Shown here piece by piece: positions 16,826 through 24,325 of a stretch of DNA of 64,000 bases. The position numbers were made by a program, and so were the translations under genes. The notes under the pieces were generated by a model that worked only from the letters and a program-made list of their open reading frames with translations, was not told the origin of the DNA and did no database searches. Where the stretch lies: the IMG/VR virus record IMGVR_UViG_3300042430_000133, positions 1 through 64,000 of that record; one strand, given 5' to 3'. How positions within the stretch are numbered: the stretch's first letter is position 1; the number at the start of each line of letters is the position of its first letter. The DNA is from a virus.

Positions 16826-16833
16826 TATTTATC
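16826..16833 (-). promoter_or_regulatory. Late promoter box GATAAATA for fibre gene
   Basis: The minus strand reads AATGATAAATAAGTG, 27 bases before the ATG at 16798. Confidence 0.7.
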
Positions 16834-16841
16834 ATTATTTC

Positions 16842-17528
16842 TTATAGAAAGCTCATGTAATATTTTTCAACACGCTTAAACCAGATATCTGTGTACTTGT
16901 CAAACTCAGAGCCTTCTAAAATGAATTCTTGATATTCATTTGCGGCAGAACACATAAAAATAACACCCTTACGGATAGTTGTGCCATGAACTTCATTATG
17001 TGCATTAGCATAAGCCGCTAATTGAACAAAATAATCTTCAATCCACTCACGTTTTTTAGGTTTATTTGTTTGCTTATGATCCATGATAGCTTCATCACCA
17101 TCATGAACACCTGCTAGGTCTGTCGTCCCTGCATAAATTTTTGGATAATACAAAGGAACTTCTGTACCCCACCATTCACTACATTTAACAAGACCTTCAT
17201 TAATGATTGATTGGGCCATTTTATGGCTTTGCAAGCTATACGGATTGCTTCCGGGCTCATTGAGTACTCCTGTCTTAATGTAATCTTCAAGCCACTTGTG
17301 CATTCGTGTTCCACGGCCTGCGGCTTCTGTTGTGATTTCTTGTGCTTTTTGAACACCTACACGCTTACGCCAATTTTGTAATGCTTGTTTAGATTCTTCA
17401 CTTTTAGTAGCATCTAGTATCGTTGTAACACTAGGAAGTTTCTCACCATCGGGTGTGGCATATTTTCGTGACCCGTTTATTGTTTCCCTAAGTAAAGGAA
17501 CATAATTATATTTGTTTGGAATGTACAT
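16842..17528 (-). CDS. PD-(D/E)XK exonuclease, Cas4/RecB/MGME1-like
   Basis: 228 aa. Family motifs occur in order: PSVTTILDAT near residue 33, GRGTRMHKWLED (GRGTxxHxxxE), YAGTTDLAGVHDGDEAIMDHKQTNK (catalytic D ... D-x-K) and EDYFVQLAAYANAHNE. This is the core of RecB-type exonucleases found in many cyanophages and T4-like aquatic phages, probably acting in recombination or host DNA breakdown. The start is set at MYIPNKY (17528). A distal ATG at 17558 would lie inside the apparent promoter, whose TATAAT is only six bases before 17528, predicting a leaderless mRNA. Confidence 0.8.
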   Translation of the reverse strand: MYIPNKYNYVPLLRETINGSRKYATPDGEKLPSVTTILDATKSEESKQALQNWRKRVGVQKAQEITTEAAGRGTRMHKWLEDYIKTGVLNEPGSNPYSLQSHKMAQSIINEGLVKCSEWWGTEVPLYYPKIYAGTTDLAGVHDGDEAIMDHKQTNKPKKREWIEDYFVQLAAYANAHNEVHGTTIRKGVIFMCSAANEYQEFILEGSEFDKYTDIWFKRVEKYYMSFL

Positions 17529-17534
17529 TAGACT

Positions 17535-17563
17535 ATTATAATATATTTTATAACCCAATGCAA
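17535..17563 (-). promoter_or_regulatory. Possible sigma70 promoter of exonuclease gene, leaderless
   Basis: Perfect -10 TATAAT (17535-17540), 17-base spacer and weak -35 TTGCAT (17558-17563). Six bases separate the -10 box from the ATG at 17528 and no ribosome-binding site is visible. Confidence 0.45.
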
Positions 17564-17572
17564 GAGTTTAGG

Positions 17573-17899
17573 TTAAACTCTAAAACTTTCTCCGCAACCG
17601 CATCGGTCACGCTCATTTGGATTACTAAATTCAAAACCCTCATTTAACCCATTACGTACATAATCCACTATCATGTTCTTTAAATAAACATCATGTTTTT
17701 TATCTACTAACACAATAAAATTAGGTTGTGCGTAATTTATTATGGATTCATCATATTTGTAGTAGTCTACATATTCCAAAACATATGCCAAACCACTACA
17801 ACCTGTGGTCTTGACGCCTATTCGTATTCCTAGACCTTTACCACGTTTTGTTATTATTTGTTTTATTTTGTTTGAAGCTTTTTCAGTGATTGTTATCAT
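17573..17899 (-). CDS. A-type iron-sulfur carrier (IscA/SufA/HesB family)
   Basis: 108 aa, the normal family length. The three invariant cysteines are present: Cys34 in TTGCSGLAY, and Cys100 and Cys102 in RCGCGESF. The rest follows the family pattern (ITEKASNKIKQII, GIRIGVKTTGC, VLVDKKH for the FVD-x-x region, GFEFSNPN). The family scaffolds and delivers Fe-S clusters. A phage copy may support host or phage Fe-S enzymes, for example the radical SAM protein encoded at 48927-49907. It lies one base after a late head-associated gene pair and probably shares their promoter. Confidence 0.85.
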   Translation of the reverse strand: MITITEKASNKIKQIITKRGKGLGIRIGVKTTGCSGLAYVLEYVDYYKYDESIINYAQPNFIVLVDKKHDVYLKNMIVDYVRNGLNEGFEFSNPNERDRCGCGESFRV

Positions 17900-17900
17900 C

Positions 17901-18224
17901 TTACTTCATTGCTTTTTGTGCCATTTGTTTGACAACTTTTTTACTATCTTCTTCTTCAGGTTCTACTGGGGTCTCTTGACCTTTAAATATAACCTTATCA
18001 CCTTGAATGTTTGTAATACTATTCTTCAATGGTGGCTTTTTAATCATATCATACAAATCTTCTTTGGCTAATATGATATCGTTATCTTTATAATAATTTA
18101 ATAACTCATCAACTGACCAGTCAGAATGTTCAACACCACTATCAATATCGCTAGTTAACTGACTTGTGACAGCAACTAATCTTACTAATAGTGGGTTTGG
18201 ATTTGAAAGCTCAAATAATCTCAT
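17901..18224 (-). CDS. Conserved phage protein, head-operon associated
   Basis: 107 aa. The N-terminus MRLFELSNPNPLLVRLVAVTSQLTSDID is helical and loosely resembles the MRAxEF leaders of other proteins in this genome. SVDELLNYYKDNDIILAKEDLYDMIKKPPLK, NSITNIQGDKVIFKGQ and an acidic linker then lead into a basic tail (KKVVKQMAQKAMK). No enzyme motif is visible. It overlaps the acidic upstream gene by one base (TAATG) and precedes the IscA-like gene by one base. This pattern is familiar from aquatic T4-like phages but I know of no assigned function. Confidence 0.6.
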   Translation of the reverse strand: MRLFELSNPNPLLVRLVAVTSQLTSDIDSGVEHSDWSVDELLNYYKDNDIILAKEDLYDMIKKPPLKNSITNIQGDKVIFKGQETPVEPEEEDSKKVVKQMAQKAMK

Positions 18225-18952
18225 TATCTCTTTGCACGGCCTGCGCCTGCAACGGGCATTTCTTCATCTGGTTCTTCAACAGAAACATCATCATCAACGC
18301 TGAATTCATCTTCACCGTCATCAGTAGACATATCCATATCTAAATCAGCAGACATATCACCTGAATCATCGCCAAATGCGTTATCAGCAGGGTTACCGCC
18401 CATCATATCACCGCCTTGACCAGTAATGCCATTCAATGCAGATTGCATTGTACCTTTACTTTGTGTCAATGCGGCCTGTACAGAAGTTAATGCTTCGGTA
18501 ACTTGTTGATTGAAAGATTCACTTTCATTCACACCGATCTCAGATTGAACACCTGATGTTAATGCTGGTAATTCTTTTACTAGCATATCAGATACTTCTT
18601 CAACCATCTTTTGTATTTGGTCTACCATGTCTTGGGCTGCAAGAACAACCTGTGACTTCTCAACTTCTTCGTTTTCTACAACGATACGAGTTTTGGGTAG
18701 TGATTGCAAATAGCTAAAATGGTCAGCTAATGCTTGTTCCATAAACACTAGTTTCATGTACGATGGACTAGTTTGGCTTTGGTAAAATTCAGCAGATGAT
18801 TTAGTTTCATTAATCAATCCGCGAACTTTACTAAGCATAGACTTAGTTTCCGTAACGGTCATTCTCTTTGTATTGAACGGAAGAGAATAGTGTTCATTCA
18901 ACGCCTGTTTAGCAGTTGATATTTTTTTGTTGTCAAATTCAGTTAGTTTCAT
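18224..18952 (-). CDS. Acidic helical protein, possible prohead core/scaffold component
   Basis: 242 aa. Residues 1-150 are helical with coiled-coil character (FYQSQTSPSYMKLVFMEQALADHFSYLQ, AAQDMVDQIQKMVEEVSDMLVKELP). Residues 180-235 are extremely acidic and Met/Gly/Asp-rich (DDSGDMSADLDMDMSTDDGE), and the protein ends with the basic GAGRAKR. The N-terminus is MKLTEFDNKK. Acidic helical proteins with a basic tip resemble T4 prohead core proteins (gp22, gp67, gp68), but there is no direct sequence match. It has its own late box at 18979-18986 and heads a three-gene unit. Function is inferred only. Confidence 0.5.
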   Translation of the reverse strand: MKLTEFDNKKISTAKQALNEHYSLPFNTKRMTVTETKSMLSKVRGLINETKSSAEFYQSQTSPSYMKLVFMEQALADHFSYLQSLPKTRIVVENEEVEKSQVVLAAQDMVDQIQKMVEEVSDMLVKELPALTSGVQSEIGVNESESFNQQVTEALTSVQAALTQSKGTMQSALNGITGQGGDMMGGNPADNAFGDDSGDMSADLDMDMSTDDGEDEFSVDDDVSVEEPDEEMPVAGAGRAKR

Positions 18953-18978
18953 AGTTATATTCCAAGACTAATATAAAG

Positions 18979-18986
18979 TATTTATC
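18979..18986 (-). promoter_or_regulatory. Late promoter box GATAAATA for 18224-18952 operon
   Basis: The minus strand reads AAAAGATAAATACTTTAT, 26 bases before the ATG at 18952. Confidence 0.7.
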
Positions 18987-18995
18987 TTTTTTGTT

Positions 18996-19481
18996 TTATT
19001 GTACGGGTTTTCTGTTAAATCTGTTAGTCTGCCAACGCTTAGAATCGTTAATATAAGTATACAATTCATCAGTAATCAGCTTTTTTTTCAGTTTATCTTC
19101 ACTTAATTTGGCTAAAAAAATCAATTTGTCATTGGAATTTTTAGTATTTTTAAATATTTTAGTATGTAATGATATGTCAACATCTAACCCTGCTAGTAAG
19201 TTATCCAATAATAATATCCGTTCAGATTGATATAATAAATTTCGTTTATCATAAGTACACCAAGCCACAGCATGTTTTAGTTCATTAAATGAATGTGTAG
19301 TAAATGTTGTTGACATTGTAACAACATATTCATTTTTTATTGTTTTATCAATGTGATATGTATTGAATAGTTCATAGCTTCCATCAGTATTTTGAAAAAT
19401 AATAATATCTTCTATTTCCCCTAGGAAGTCAGCTTTCATTAACCTTTCCAACTGTTTTTCTGGATTATTACGTTTAACCAT
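18996..19481 (-). CDS. Conserved phage protein of unknown function
   Basis: 161 aa. It begins MVKRNNPEKQLERLMKADFLGEI and continues with a beta-rich centre (DGSYELFNTYHIDKTIKNEYVVTMS) and helical C-terminal half with FNELKHAVAWCTYDKRN. Its length and soluble character are unremarkable and no catalytic motif was found. It overlaps the upstream gene by eight bases, so the two are probably coupled. The pair lies between late head-associated genes, suggesting a structural or assembly role, but I do not recognise the family. Confidence 0.55.
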   Translation of the reverse strand: MVKRNNPEKQLERLMKADFLGEIEDIIIFQNTDGSYELFNTYHIDKTIKNEYVVTMSTTFTTHSFNELKHAVAWCTYDKRNLLYQSERILLLDNLLAGLDVDISLHTKIFKNTKNSNDKLIFLAKLSEDKLKKKLITDELYTYINDSKRWQTNRFNRKPVQ

Positions 19482-19932
19482 AGTTTACAACTTTAAAATA
19501 TATATTTCTAAGTTCATCTGATGTATCCAAAAACGCAGGAAGTTTGTTCCAAGCTGTATCGGTTTTAATCATAGGAACTGTATCACAATCACTATATAAT
19601 GATCCTAACTCATTTATACCATCATTAAACACACTAGGATGCTGAATGTCAAAGTCAAATGACCAACAATCATAAGTTTCATTTTCAATTTGTTGGTATA
19701 AAAATCCAAAGTTAGTAAATTGATCAAAACGTATTTGTATTTTTTCTGGTTTTCTTCTAACGTCAGGTTGACTTCTTAATGAAATTGATTGTACTACCGT
19801 ATCAAAATTACATTGCGTGTTTCTTCGTAGTAACCAATTTGGTATTTCTTCATCAACTACAGGACGATGTCTATTCATTACACCAGTAGGTGTAATATCA
19901 AATAGCGTGTAGCAAGTAATAGTAAAACTCAT
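19474..19932 (-). CDS. Conserved phage protein of unknown function
   Basis: 152 aa. The N-terminus is MSFTITCYTLFDITPTGV, then RHRPVVDEEIPNWLLRRNTQCNFDTVVQSISLRSQPD and a mixed alpha/beta remainder ending in NIYFKVVNYG. No membrane segment, Cys cluster or known motif is visible. Its stop region overlaps the next gene's start by eight bases. Upstream lies the terminator of the 19997-20365 gene, so this pair must rely on read-through or an unrecognised promoter. A virion or assembly function is a guess from position only. Confidence 0.55.
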   Translation of the reverse strand: MSFTITCYTLFDITPTGVMNRHRPVVDEEIPNWLLRRNTQCNFDTVVQSISLRSQPDVRRKPEKIQIRFDQFTNFGFLYQQIENETYDCWSFDFDIQHPSVFNDGINELGSLYSDCDTVPMIKTDTAWNKLPAFLDTSDELRNIYFKVVNYG

Positions 19933-19951
19933 ACTACTATTTAATAGAGGT

Positions 19952-19976
19952 AAAAAAACCCGAGAATTTCTCGGGT
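19952..19976 (-). terminator. Strong rho-independent terminator after 19997-20365
   Basis: Near-perfect inverted repeat ACCCGAGAA/TTCTCGGGT followed on the minus strand by seven T. It lies about 20 bases downstream of the stop codon at 19997. Confidence 0.85.
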
Positions 19977-19996
19977 CCTTTTATTCAAGTTAAAAA

Positions 19997-20365
19997 TTAA
20001 CCTGTGAATGTTGCAGAAGCGGCAACTGTAACTGCAACACCAGCGGCTGTAACTGCTGTGTCCATAGTTGCTGTTGTCCATGCGCCTACTGGATAAATAG
20101 CCATTGCGAATGTGTCATCAGAAGCGTCTGTGTACTCATAGATGTAAATTGTAGCTAATTGTTGAACCGTTTGAACGATTGTGTTGATATTAGCTGTAGT
20201 GAAAGCTCCAGTATCTTTAGTGATAGTGAAAAAGTCTAACTTAGGACCTTGAGGTTGAACTGTTGCGGCTGAAGTAACAGCGTTAACACCAGAGTTAGTA
20301 TAAGCTGGGCTATCGTAGTTAATAACTGGTAGATAGTCACCGTTTGTGCGTGTAAATTGTGCCAT
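19997..20365 (-). CDS. Small beta-rich virion protein, probably abundant (own promoter and terminator)
   Basis: 122 aa, Thr/Ala/Val-rich with few charges. It begins MAQFTRTNGDYLPVINYDSPAYTNSG, followed by the conserved-looking VQPQGPKLDFFTITKDTG, QLATIYIYEYTDASDDTFAMAIYPVGAW and an alanine/valine tail. It stands as a single-gene unit, with a CATAAATA late box at 20407, a hairpin in the leader, AAAGGA before the ATG and a strong terminator. High-level monocistronic late expression suggests a capsid decoration or other multi-copy virion protein. The family is familiar in aquatic phages but has no function known to me. Confidence 0.6.
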   Translation of the reverse strand: MAQFTRTNGDYLPVINYDSPAYTNSGVNAVTSAATVQPQGPKLDFFTITKDTGAFTTANINTIVQTVQQLATIYIYEYTDASDDTFAMAIYPVGAWTTATMDTAVTAAGVAVTVAASATFTG

Positions 20366-20406
20366 GATAAAATTCCTTTAAGTTTGTGAGCATATAGCTC
20401 TACTAT

Positions 20407-20414
20407 TATTTATG
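20407..20414 (-). promoter_or_regulatory. Late promoter box CATAAATA for 19997-20365
   Basis: The minus strand reads GGCATAAATAATAG. The roughly 40-base leader contains a GAGC/GCTC hairpin and AAAGGA before the ATG at 20365. Confidence 0.6.
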
Positions 20415-20443
20415 CCTGGAACAAAAAAATCCAGGATTTGGGC

Positions 20444-21592
20444 TTATCTTCCGGCTAAATTTTGACGACTAAAACCCATTCTATCTACAAATTTTAGTCC
20501 ATTTGCTACAAAACCTTCATGTGTCTCGGTACCATCTTGTAAATATCCTTTAACCGGACTAACTTCTGCGGCTTTATTAAGTTGATTAACTACAGACATT
20601 TTAAGAGTGTATAGTGCAGACCATATAGTAAACGCACCTATTATAGCATCTTTGTTTTGATTTAAATGTTCTGAAATCTTAGCTTTCATTTTATCTGTCA
20701 TGGGTCTAGCTTCTACAAAATCCATAAACCCACTAGCTAAATTGTTTAAATCACCAGCAACAATCTTCTTGTTAATATATACAGTAAATAATTGATTAAA
20801 TGTATTACGTGCTTGAGGAGCAGTATTCATTAATTGGTCTACTGCAGGACCATATTTCTTAATTGCATTCTGTGCATTCTTTACTAATGTAGTATCTATC
20901 TTAAGTTTAGGAGCTGTTGGCATAGCACTAGGAACAATAGCAACATCACTGTTATTCTTCAATTGCCCTATGTTACCATTCAACGTAACAGCATCATCTG
21001 TTGTCATAGCATTAGGATCAATATATTGATGTACCGCAATGCCTGCTCGTTTTCCACCCATCAATTGACCGACTGAACTATTGGCATCTACTTTATAAGT
21101 AATACCATTAGGATTAGCTTTAAAAACATAACTACCATTTTGGTCATTTAACGGTTGATGAAATAACAAATCACCCCAATAATAACCTTTAGCACCTTTG
21201 CTAGCTTTTTCTAATCCAGGCCATATCTCATTGATAATAGGCCATAAACTATCACGCTCTACCCCACGTGCTTGGTCATATTGAACAAACTGTTCTGGGC
21301 TGAATACTTGCCGTCCAGTGCCATCTTTCTTATTGAACATATGTTTGTCCATAATACTAAACTTACCTGAACTATTACGTCCAAATATCAATGCAGGATA
21401 TCCATCCCATTTTATTGTAACTGTTGCTGGATTATTAACTGTAGCAATTATAGATTGTATTGCACGATTAGCACCTTCACTTCCACCTAAAAAGATTAAA
21501 TCTTCTGGGTGGTCTAAATGACCCTTATCTTCGTTTATAGATAGTTTGTCAATTTTAGATTTAAGTAATGCTAGTGTTTCCGCTAAATTCAT
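20444..21592 (-). CDS. Divergent polynucleotide-ligase/nucleotidyltransferase-like protein
   Basis: 382 aa. Residues 59-69 (TIKWDGYPALI) contain K61-x-D-G, the form of the adenylated-lysine motif I of ATP-dependent DNA/RNA ligases. Residues 137-144 (YYWGDLLF) resemble motif III, HEGFV (358-362) motif IV and GLKFVDR (365-371) motif V. A helical insertion (about 230-340) separates III from IV. The N-terminal block GHLDHPEDLIFLGGSEGANRAI is conserved-looking and not part of known ligases. It overlaps a small upstream gene by ATGA and sits among head-associated late genes. Ligase chemistry is inferred from motif order; this could also be a virion protein with a relic fold. Confidence 0.5.
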   Translation of the reverse strand: MNLAETLALLKSKIDKLSINEDKGHLDHPEDLIFLGGSEGANRAIQSIIATVNNPATVTIKWDGYPALIFGRNSSGKFSIMDKHMFNKKDGTGRQVFSPEQFVQYDQARGVERDSLWPIINEIWPGLEKASKGAKGYYWGDLLFHQPLNDQNGSYVFKANPNGITYKVDANSSVGQLMGGKRAGIAVHQYIDPNAMTTDDAVTLNGNIGQLKNNSDVAIVPSAMPTAPKLKIDTTLVKNAQNAIKKYGPAVDQLMNTAPQARNTFNQLFTVYINKKIVAGDLNNLASGFMDFVEARPMTDKMKAKISEHLNQNKDAIIGAFTIWSALYTLKMSVVNQLNKAAEVSPVKGYLQDGTETHEGFVANGLKFVDRMGFSRQNLAGR

Positions 21593-21843
21593 AACTGCTC
21601 TTTGTCGCTGTTCTTCTTTATTGATTTAGAGAACTTGCCTTGGTCACGGGATTTAATCGCCCCTAGCAACTTTCTCTCTAATATCTCTGCTTGTTCTTTA
21701 GGATAATTTCTATTAATCATCTCTAATAGATTGATTGCACTGGTAATGATATTGTGGGCTCTACTCTCAATAACATGACTTGTATCACGATTATTGCCGA
21801 TAGCTTCCAATTCCTGCAGAAGGCTGCGAGTTTGTTTTTGCAT
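21589..21843 (-). CDS. Small helical conserved phage protein
   Basis: 84 aa, predicted all-helical: MQKQTRSLLQELEAIGNNRD, then VIESRAHNIITSAINLLEMINRNYPKEQAEILERKLLGAIKSRD and a basic tail (KFSKSIKKNSDKEQL). It may bind the neighbouring ligase-like protein, to which it is translationally coupled (ATGA overlap at 21589-21592). A GATAAATACTATT late promoter, very close to the T4 consensus, precedes it and AGGAA provides a ribosome-binding site. The function is not recognised. Confidence 0.6.
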   Translation of the reverse strand: MQKQTRSLLQELEAIGNNRDTSHVIESRAHNIITSAINLLEMINRNYPKEQAEILERKLLGAIKSRDQGKFSKSIKKNSDKEQL

Positions 21844-21859
21844 AATAGTTTCCTAATAG

Positions 21860-21867
21860 TATTTATC
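21860..21867 (-). promoter_or_regulatory. Late promoter GATAAATACTATT for 20444-21843
   Basis: The 13-base match GATAAATACTATT differs from the extended T4 late consensus TATAAATACTATT only at the first base. The ATG at 21843 is 16 bases downstream with AGGAA between. Confidence 0.8.
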
Positions 21868-21878
21868 TATTTTAAGGT

Positions 21879-23318
21879 TTATTTCTTTAAACTGTTAAGC
21901 AAATTCTTCAATTTTGACCCTTGAACATCTACTACAACTTTCTTGTTTTCAGGCTCTAATATCTCACCTGTACTTTGGTCAATAATAGGTTCTGTTGATT
22001 GTAGTGTAGATTGTGGTTTTAATTTATTCATAATATCAATAGCACTAGGTTGTGGTTTATAACTATCTTCACCGTCACCACCATTGTCACTAATACGCAT
22101 AGTTTCAATATTATACTCTAAATCAATTTTCATGCCTACACCCGTTGAACTACGACTTTTCATACATTGAATCTGATATTTACCTCGCTCTCGCATACTA
22201 CGACTTGTAAAGATACCAAACACATTATCTGCTGTATTAATCTTACTGATACCACCAGCAATGTGACTGTGGTCAAATTCAATCTCATCTACCGCACTAC
22301 GATTCAACTGACTAGCTGTAACCATCAGTATACCCATCTCTTTTGAAAGATTGCGTAATTCTTCAGCAACATACTTGTCTTTGATAAACTGATCGTTGGG
22401 ATTGACTTTAACAGAGACCGGCATTACTAGATCCAAATAGTCAATCATCACAAAGTCAATTCTAATCCCTGTTTGAATCTGCACTTCTTTTAAATATGCA
22501 CGGATATCATTTACATTACTTTGTGCAGGTAATCCTTTAACACGATATTGTCCTGCTTTCTTACCAACCATCTTAACCTTAAGTTCAGTTGATCCAATAT
22601 CTTTCCGAATATCTCTTGTACCCATATTAGTTAACATTGCATCTGTCCGCAAACTAGTTAATTCTTCACTCAATTCTAATGTAACATATACTCCGCTCAT
22701 CCCTGCTTGCAGCCAGTTCAATGCTATGTTCATCATTACCAATGACTTACCTGAACCCGAACCACCTGCAAAAATATTCAATTCACCACGACTCATGCCA
22801 CCATAGAGTATCTTATCCATCTGTGGCCAGCCTGTGCTAACCTGTCCACCACTGTTAAAGTATTTGTTAATACGTCCTGCAGGATCAGCAAAGTAATCTG
22901 TACCCATGTCTTTCTGTAAACTGATTTGTACTGCATCTTTAATTAGTTTCTCAACAGGACCAAAATCACCTTTCTCAAGTAAGTCAGCACTCTTTAGTAT
23001 TGCTCTTTCTAATTCTTGTCGTTTAGTAAAACTTTCAAATTCTTCAAAGAACCAATCATAATGCCCTTGACTTAATTCAGGTATAACTTCAAGATCCATA
23101 CCAGTTAGTGCTTTAATTTGTGTGCTATCTGGAAGTACATTATATTTTGTTGTATGTTCTTTAAATAATTCTGCTACCGGCCGCAATGATTTATCAAAGT
23201 TTTCAGAGTTCATAATATTCATAACTCTAGTATACAACTCGGCATTTGTAATCATCATTTGCAAAAACAACTTTTGCAATTCTACACTATATTCTTTATT
23301 ATCCGATTGTTTTCTCAA
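21879..23318 (-). CDS. 41: Replicative DNA helicase (gp41/DnaB family)
   Basis: 479 aa hexameric 5'-3' helicase of the replication fork. The N-terminal helical domain (1-130) contacts primase. The RecA-like core has Walker A AGGSGSGKS (184-192), the Walker B-like VMIDYLDLV, the sensor segment TASQLNRSA and the KSRSSTG arginine/lysine finger region near the end. This order and length match T4 gp41 (475 aa). It overlaps the primase gene by 20 bases, as expected for a primosome operon. The C-terminal tail (VVVDVQGSKLKNLLNSLKK) may be a partner-binding peptide. Confidence 0.9.
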   Translation of the reverse strand: MRKQSDNKEYSVELQKLFLQMMITNAELYTRVMNIMNSENFDKSLRPVAELFKEHTTKYNVLPDSTQIKALTGMDLEVIPELSQGHYDWFFEEFESFTKRQELERAILKSADLLEKGDFGPVEKLIKDAVQISLQKDMGTDYFADPAGRINKYFNSGGQVSTGWPQMDKILYGGMSRGELNIFAGGSGSGKSLVMMNIALNWLQAGMSGVYVTLELSEELTSLRTDAMLTNMGTRDIRKDIGSTELKVKMVGKKAGQYRVKGLPAQSNVNDIRAYLKEVQIQTGIRIDFVMIDYLDLVMPVSVKVNPNDQFIKDKYVAEELRNLSKEMGILMVTASQLNRSAVDEIEFDHSHIAGGISKINTADNVFGIFTSRSMRERGKYQIQCMKSRSSTGVGMKIDLEYNIETMRISDNGGDGEDSYKPQPSAIDIMNKLKPQSTLQSTEPIIDQSTGEILEPENKKVVVDVQGSKLKNLLNSLKK

Positions 23319-24276
23319 TTTTCTTCCTCTGTATTTCTATTTTTATTTTACTCATCGTAGCACTTTGCAAGATGCTTAATAGAGTTGGCAACTTGCCATA
23401 TCTTACAACAGCATCGTTGACATCTTTAATATCCGATTCCCAATTAGGTAAACTAACGCTATAGCCTAATTCTAATGCTCTATCACATATCTTTAAACCT
23501 GTCTTATCTCTATCAGGTACTACAATAATTTGTTTATTTAATGACGCAATTAATTGTGCTTGTTCATTGCTTATATCATCATGCATGATCGCTATACCAT
23601 CAATACTTAATGCATCAAATATGCCTTCAGTCAATATACATACTTGCCATTCAGGTTTCTGTATATCAATATTGAACACATATCCTGGTTGTTGTTCATT
23701 AATATATTTTGGTATTTTGTTGTCTAAGAATCTGCTAGTGTGACCGACGATTTTATTCTTATAAGTGTAGGGAATTATTATTCTATTTGCGTAACGACCT
23801 TTTAGATTAGGTGTTATTAAGAACGGATACTCATTATAATTTATCCCCCTTGACTGCACATAATCAATGTACACTTTGTGTAATGGATTATTTTCATCAA
23901 TTAATTCACCTTCAGGTAATTCGTGATCCTTGAATTTGATTTTTATTTTAGTTTTCTTTTGAATTACTATATCAAGTAAATCTTTTTGCTGTAAGCTTTC
24001 TAAACTCCACTTACCTATTTGTGTATCATCAATTCCACACCATAACAATAGTTGTTTTGTTTTATAGCTGATGCTTCTACCTAATACAAAGTTACATTTG
24101 TATCCACAGTTAAAACAATGCATAGACCAGTTAGTTTGTCCGTCAAACTTAATACCACCTCGCATTCTGCGATCAGGTTTGTGACCAAGATGACTACAAC
24201 AGATAGCATTAAAGCTATGCCATCCACTAGTTGTTGTTTTTTTCTTGCCGGGAATTATAGATAAAATATCAAACAT
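23299..24276 (-). CDS. 61: DNA primase (gp61-like)
   Basis: 325 aa, close to T4 gp61 (342). The N-terminal zinc-binding region has C26/C27-x-H29 and C54-x2-C57-x3-C61. The TOPRIM-type core has E in CILTEGIFDALS and the D-x-D of IVVPDRDKTG. An RIIIPY segment precedes it, as in phage and mitochondrial primases. It makes RNA primers with the gp41 helicase encoded next. A TTGATA-N17-TATACT promoter ends seven bases from the ATG and there is no Shine-Dalgarno sequence, so a leaderless mRNA is likely. Confidence 0.85.
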   Translation of the reverse strand: MFDILSIIPGKKKTTTSGWHSFNAICCSHLGHKPDRRMRGGIKFDGQTNWSMHCFNCGYKCNFVLGRSISYKTKQLLLWCGIDDTQIGKWSLESLQQKDLLDIVIQKKTKIKIKFKDHELPEGELIDENNPLHKVYIDYVQSRGINYNEYPFLITPNLKGRYANRIIIPYTYKNKIVGHTSRFLDNKIPKYINEQQPGYVFNIDIQKPEWQVCILTEGIFDALSIDGIAIMHDDISNEQAQLIASLNKQIIVVPDRDKTGLKICDRALELGYSVSLPNWESDIKDVNDAVVRYGKLPTLLSILQSATMSKIKIEIQRKKIEKTIG

Positions 24277-24283
24277 TAGTAAT

Positions 24284-24312
24284 AGTATAACATACTACGA
24301 CTGTAATATCAA
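24284..24312 (-). promoter_or_regulatory. Sigma70-type promoter of primase-helicase operon, leaderless
   Basis: -35 TTGATA (24307-24312), 17-base spacer, -10 TATACT (24284-24289). Only seven bases lie between the -10 box and the ATG at 24276. Confidence 0.65.
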
Positions 24313-24325
24313 CAACTATGGTTGC

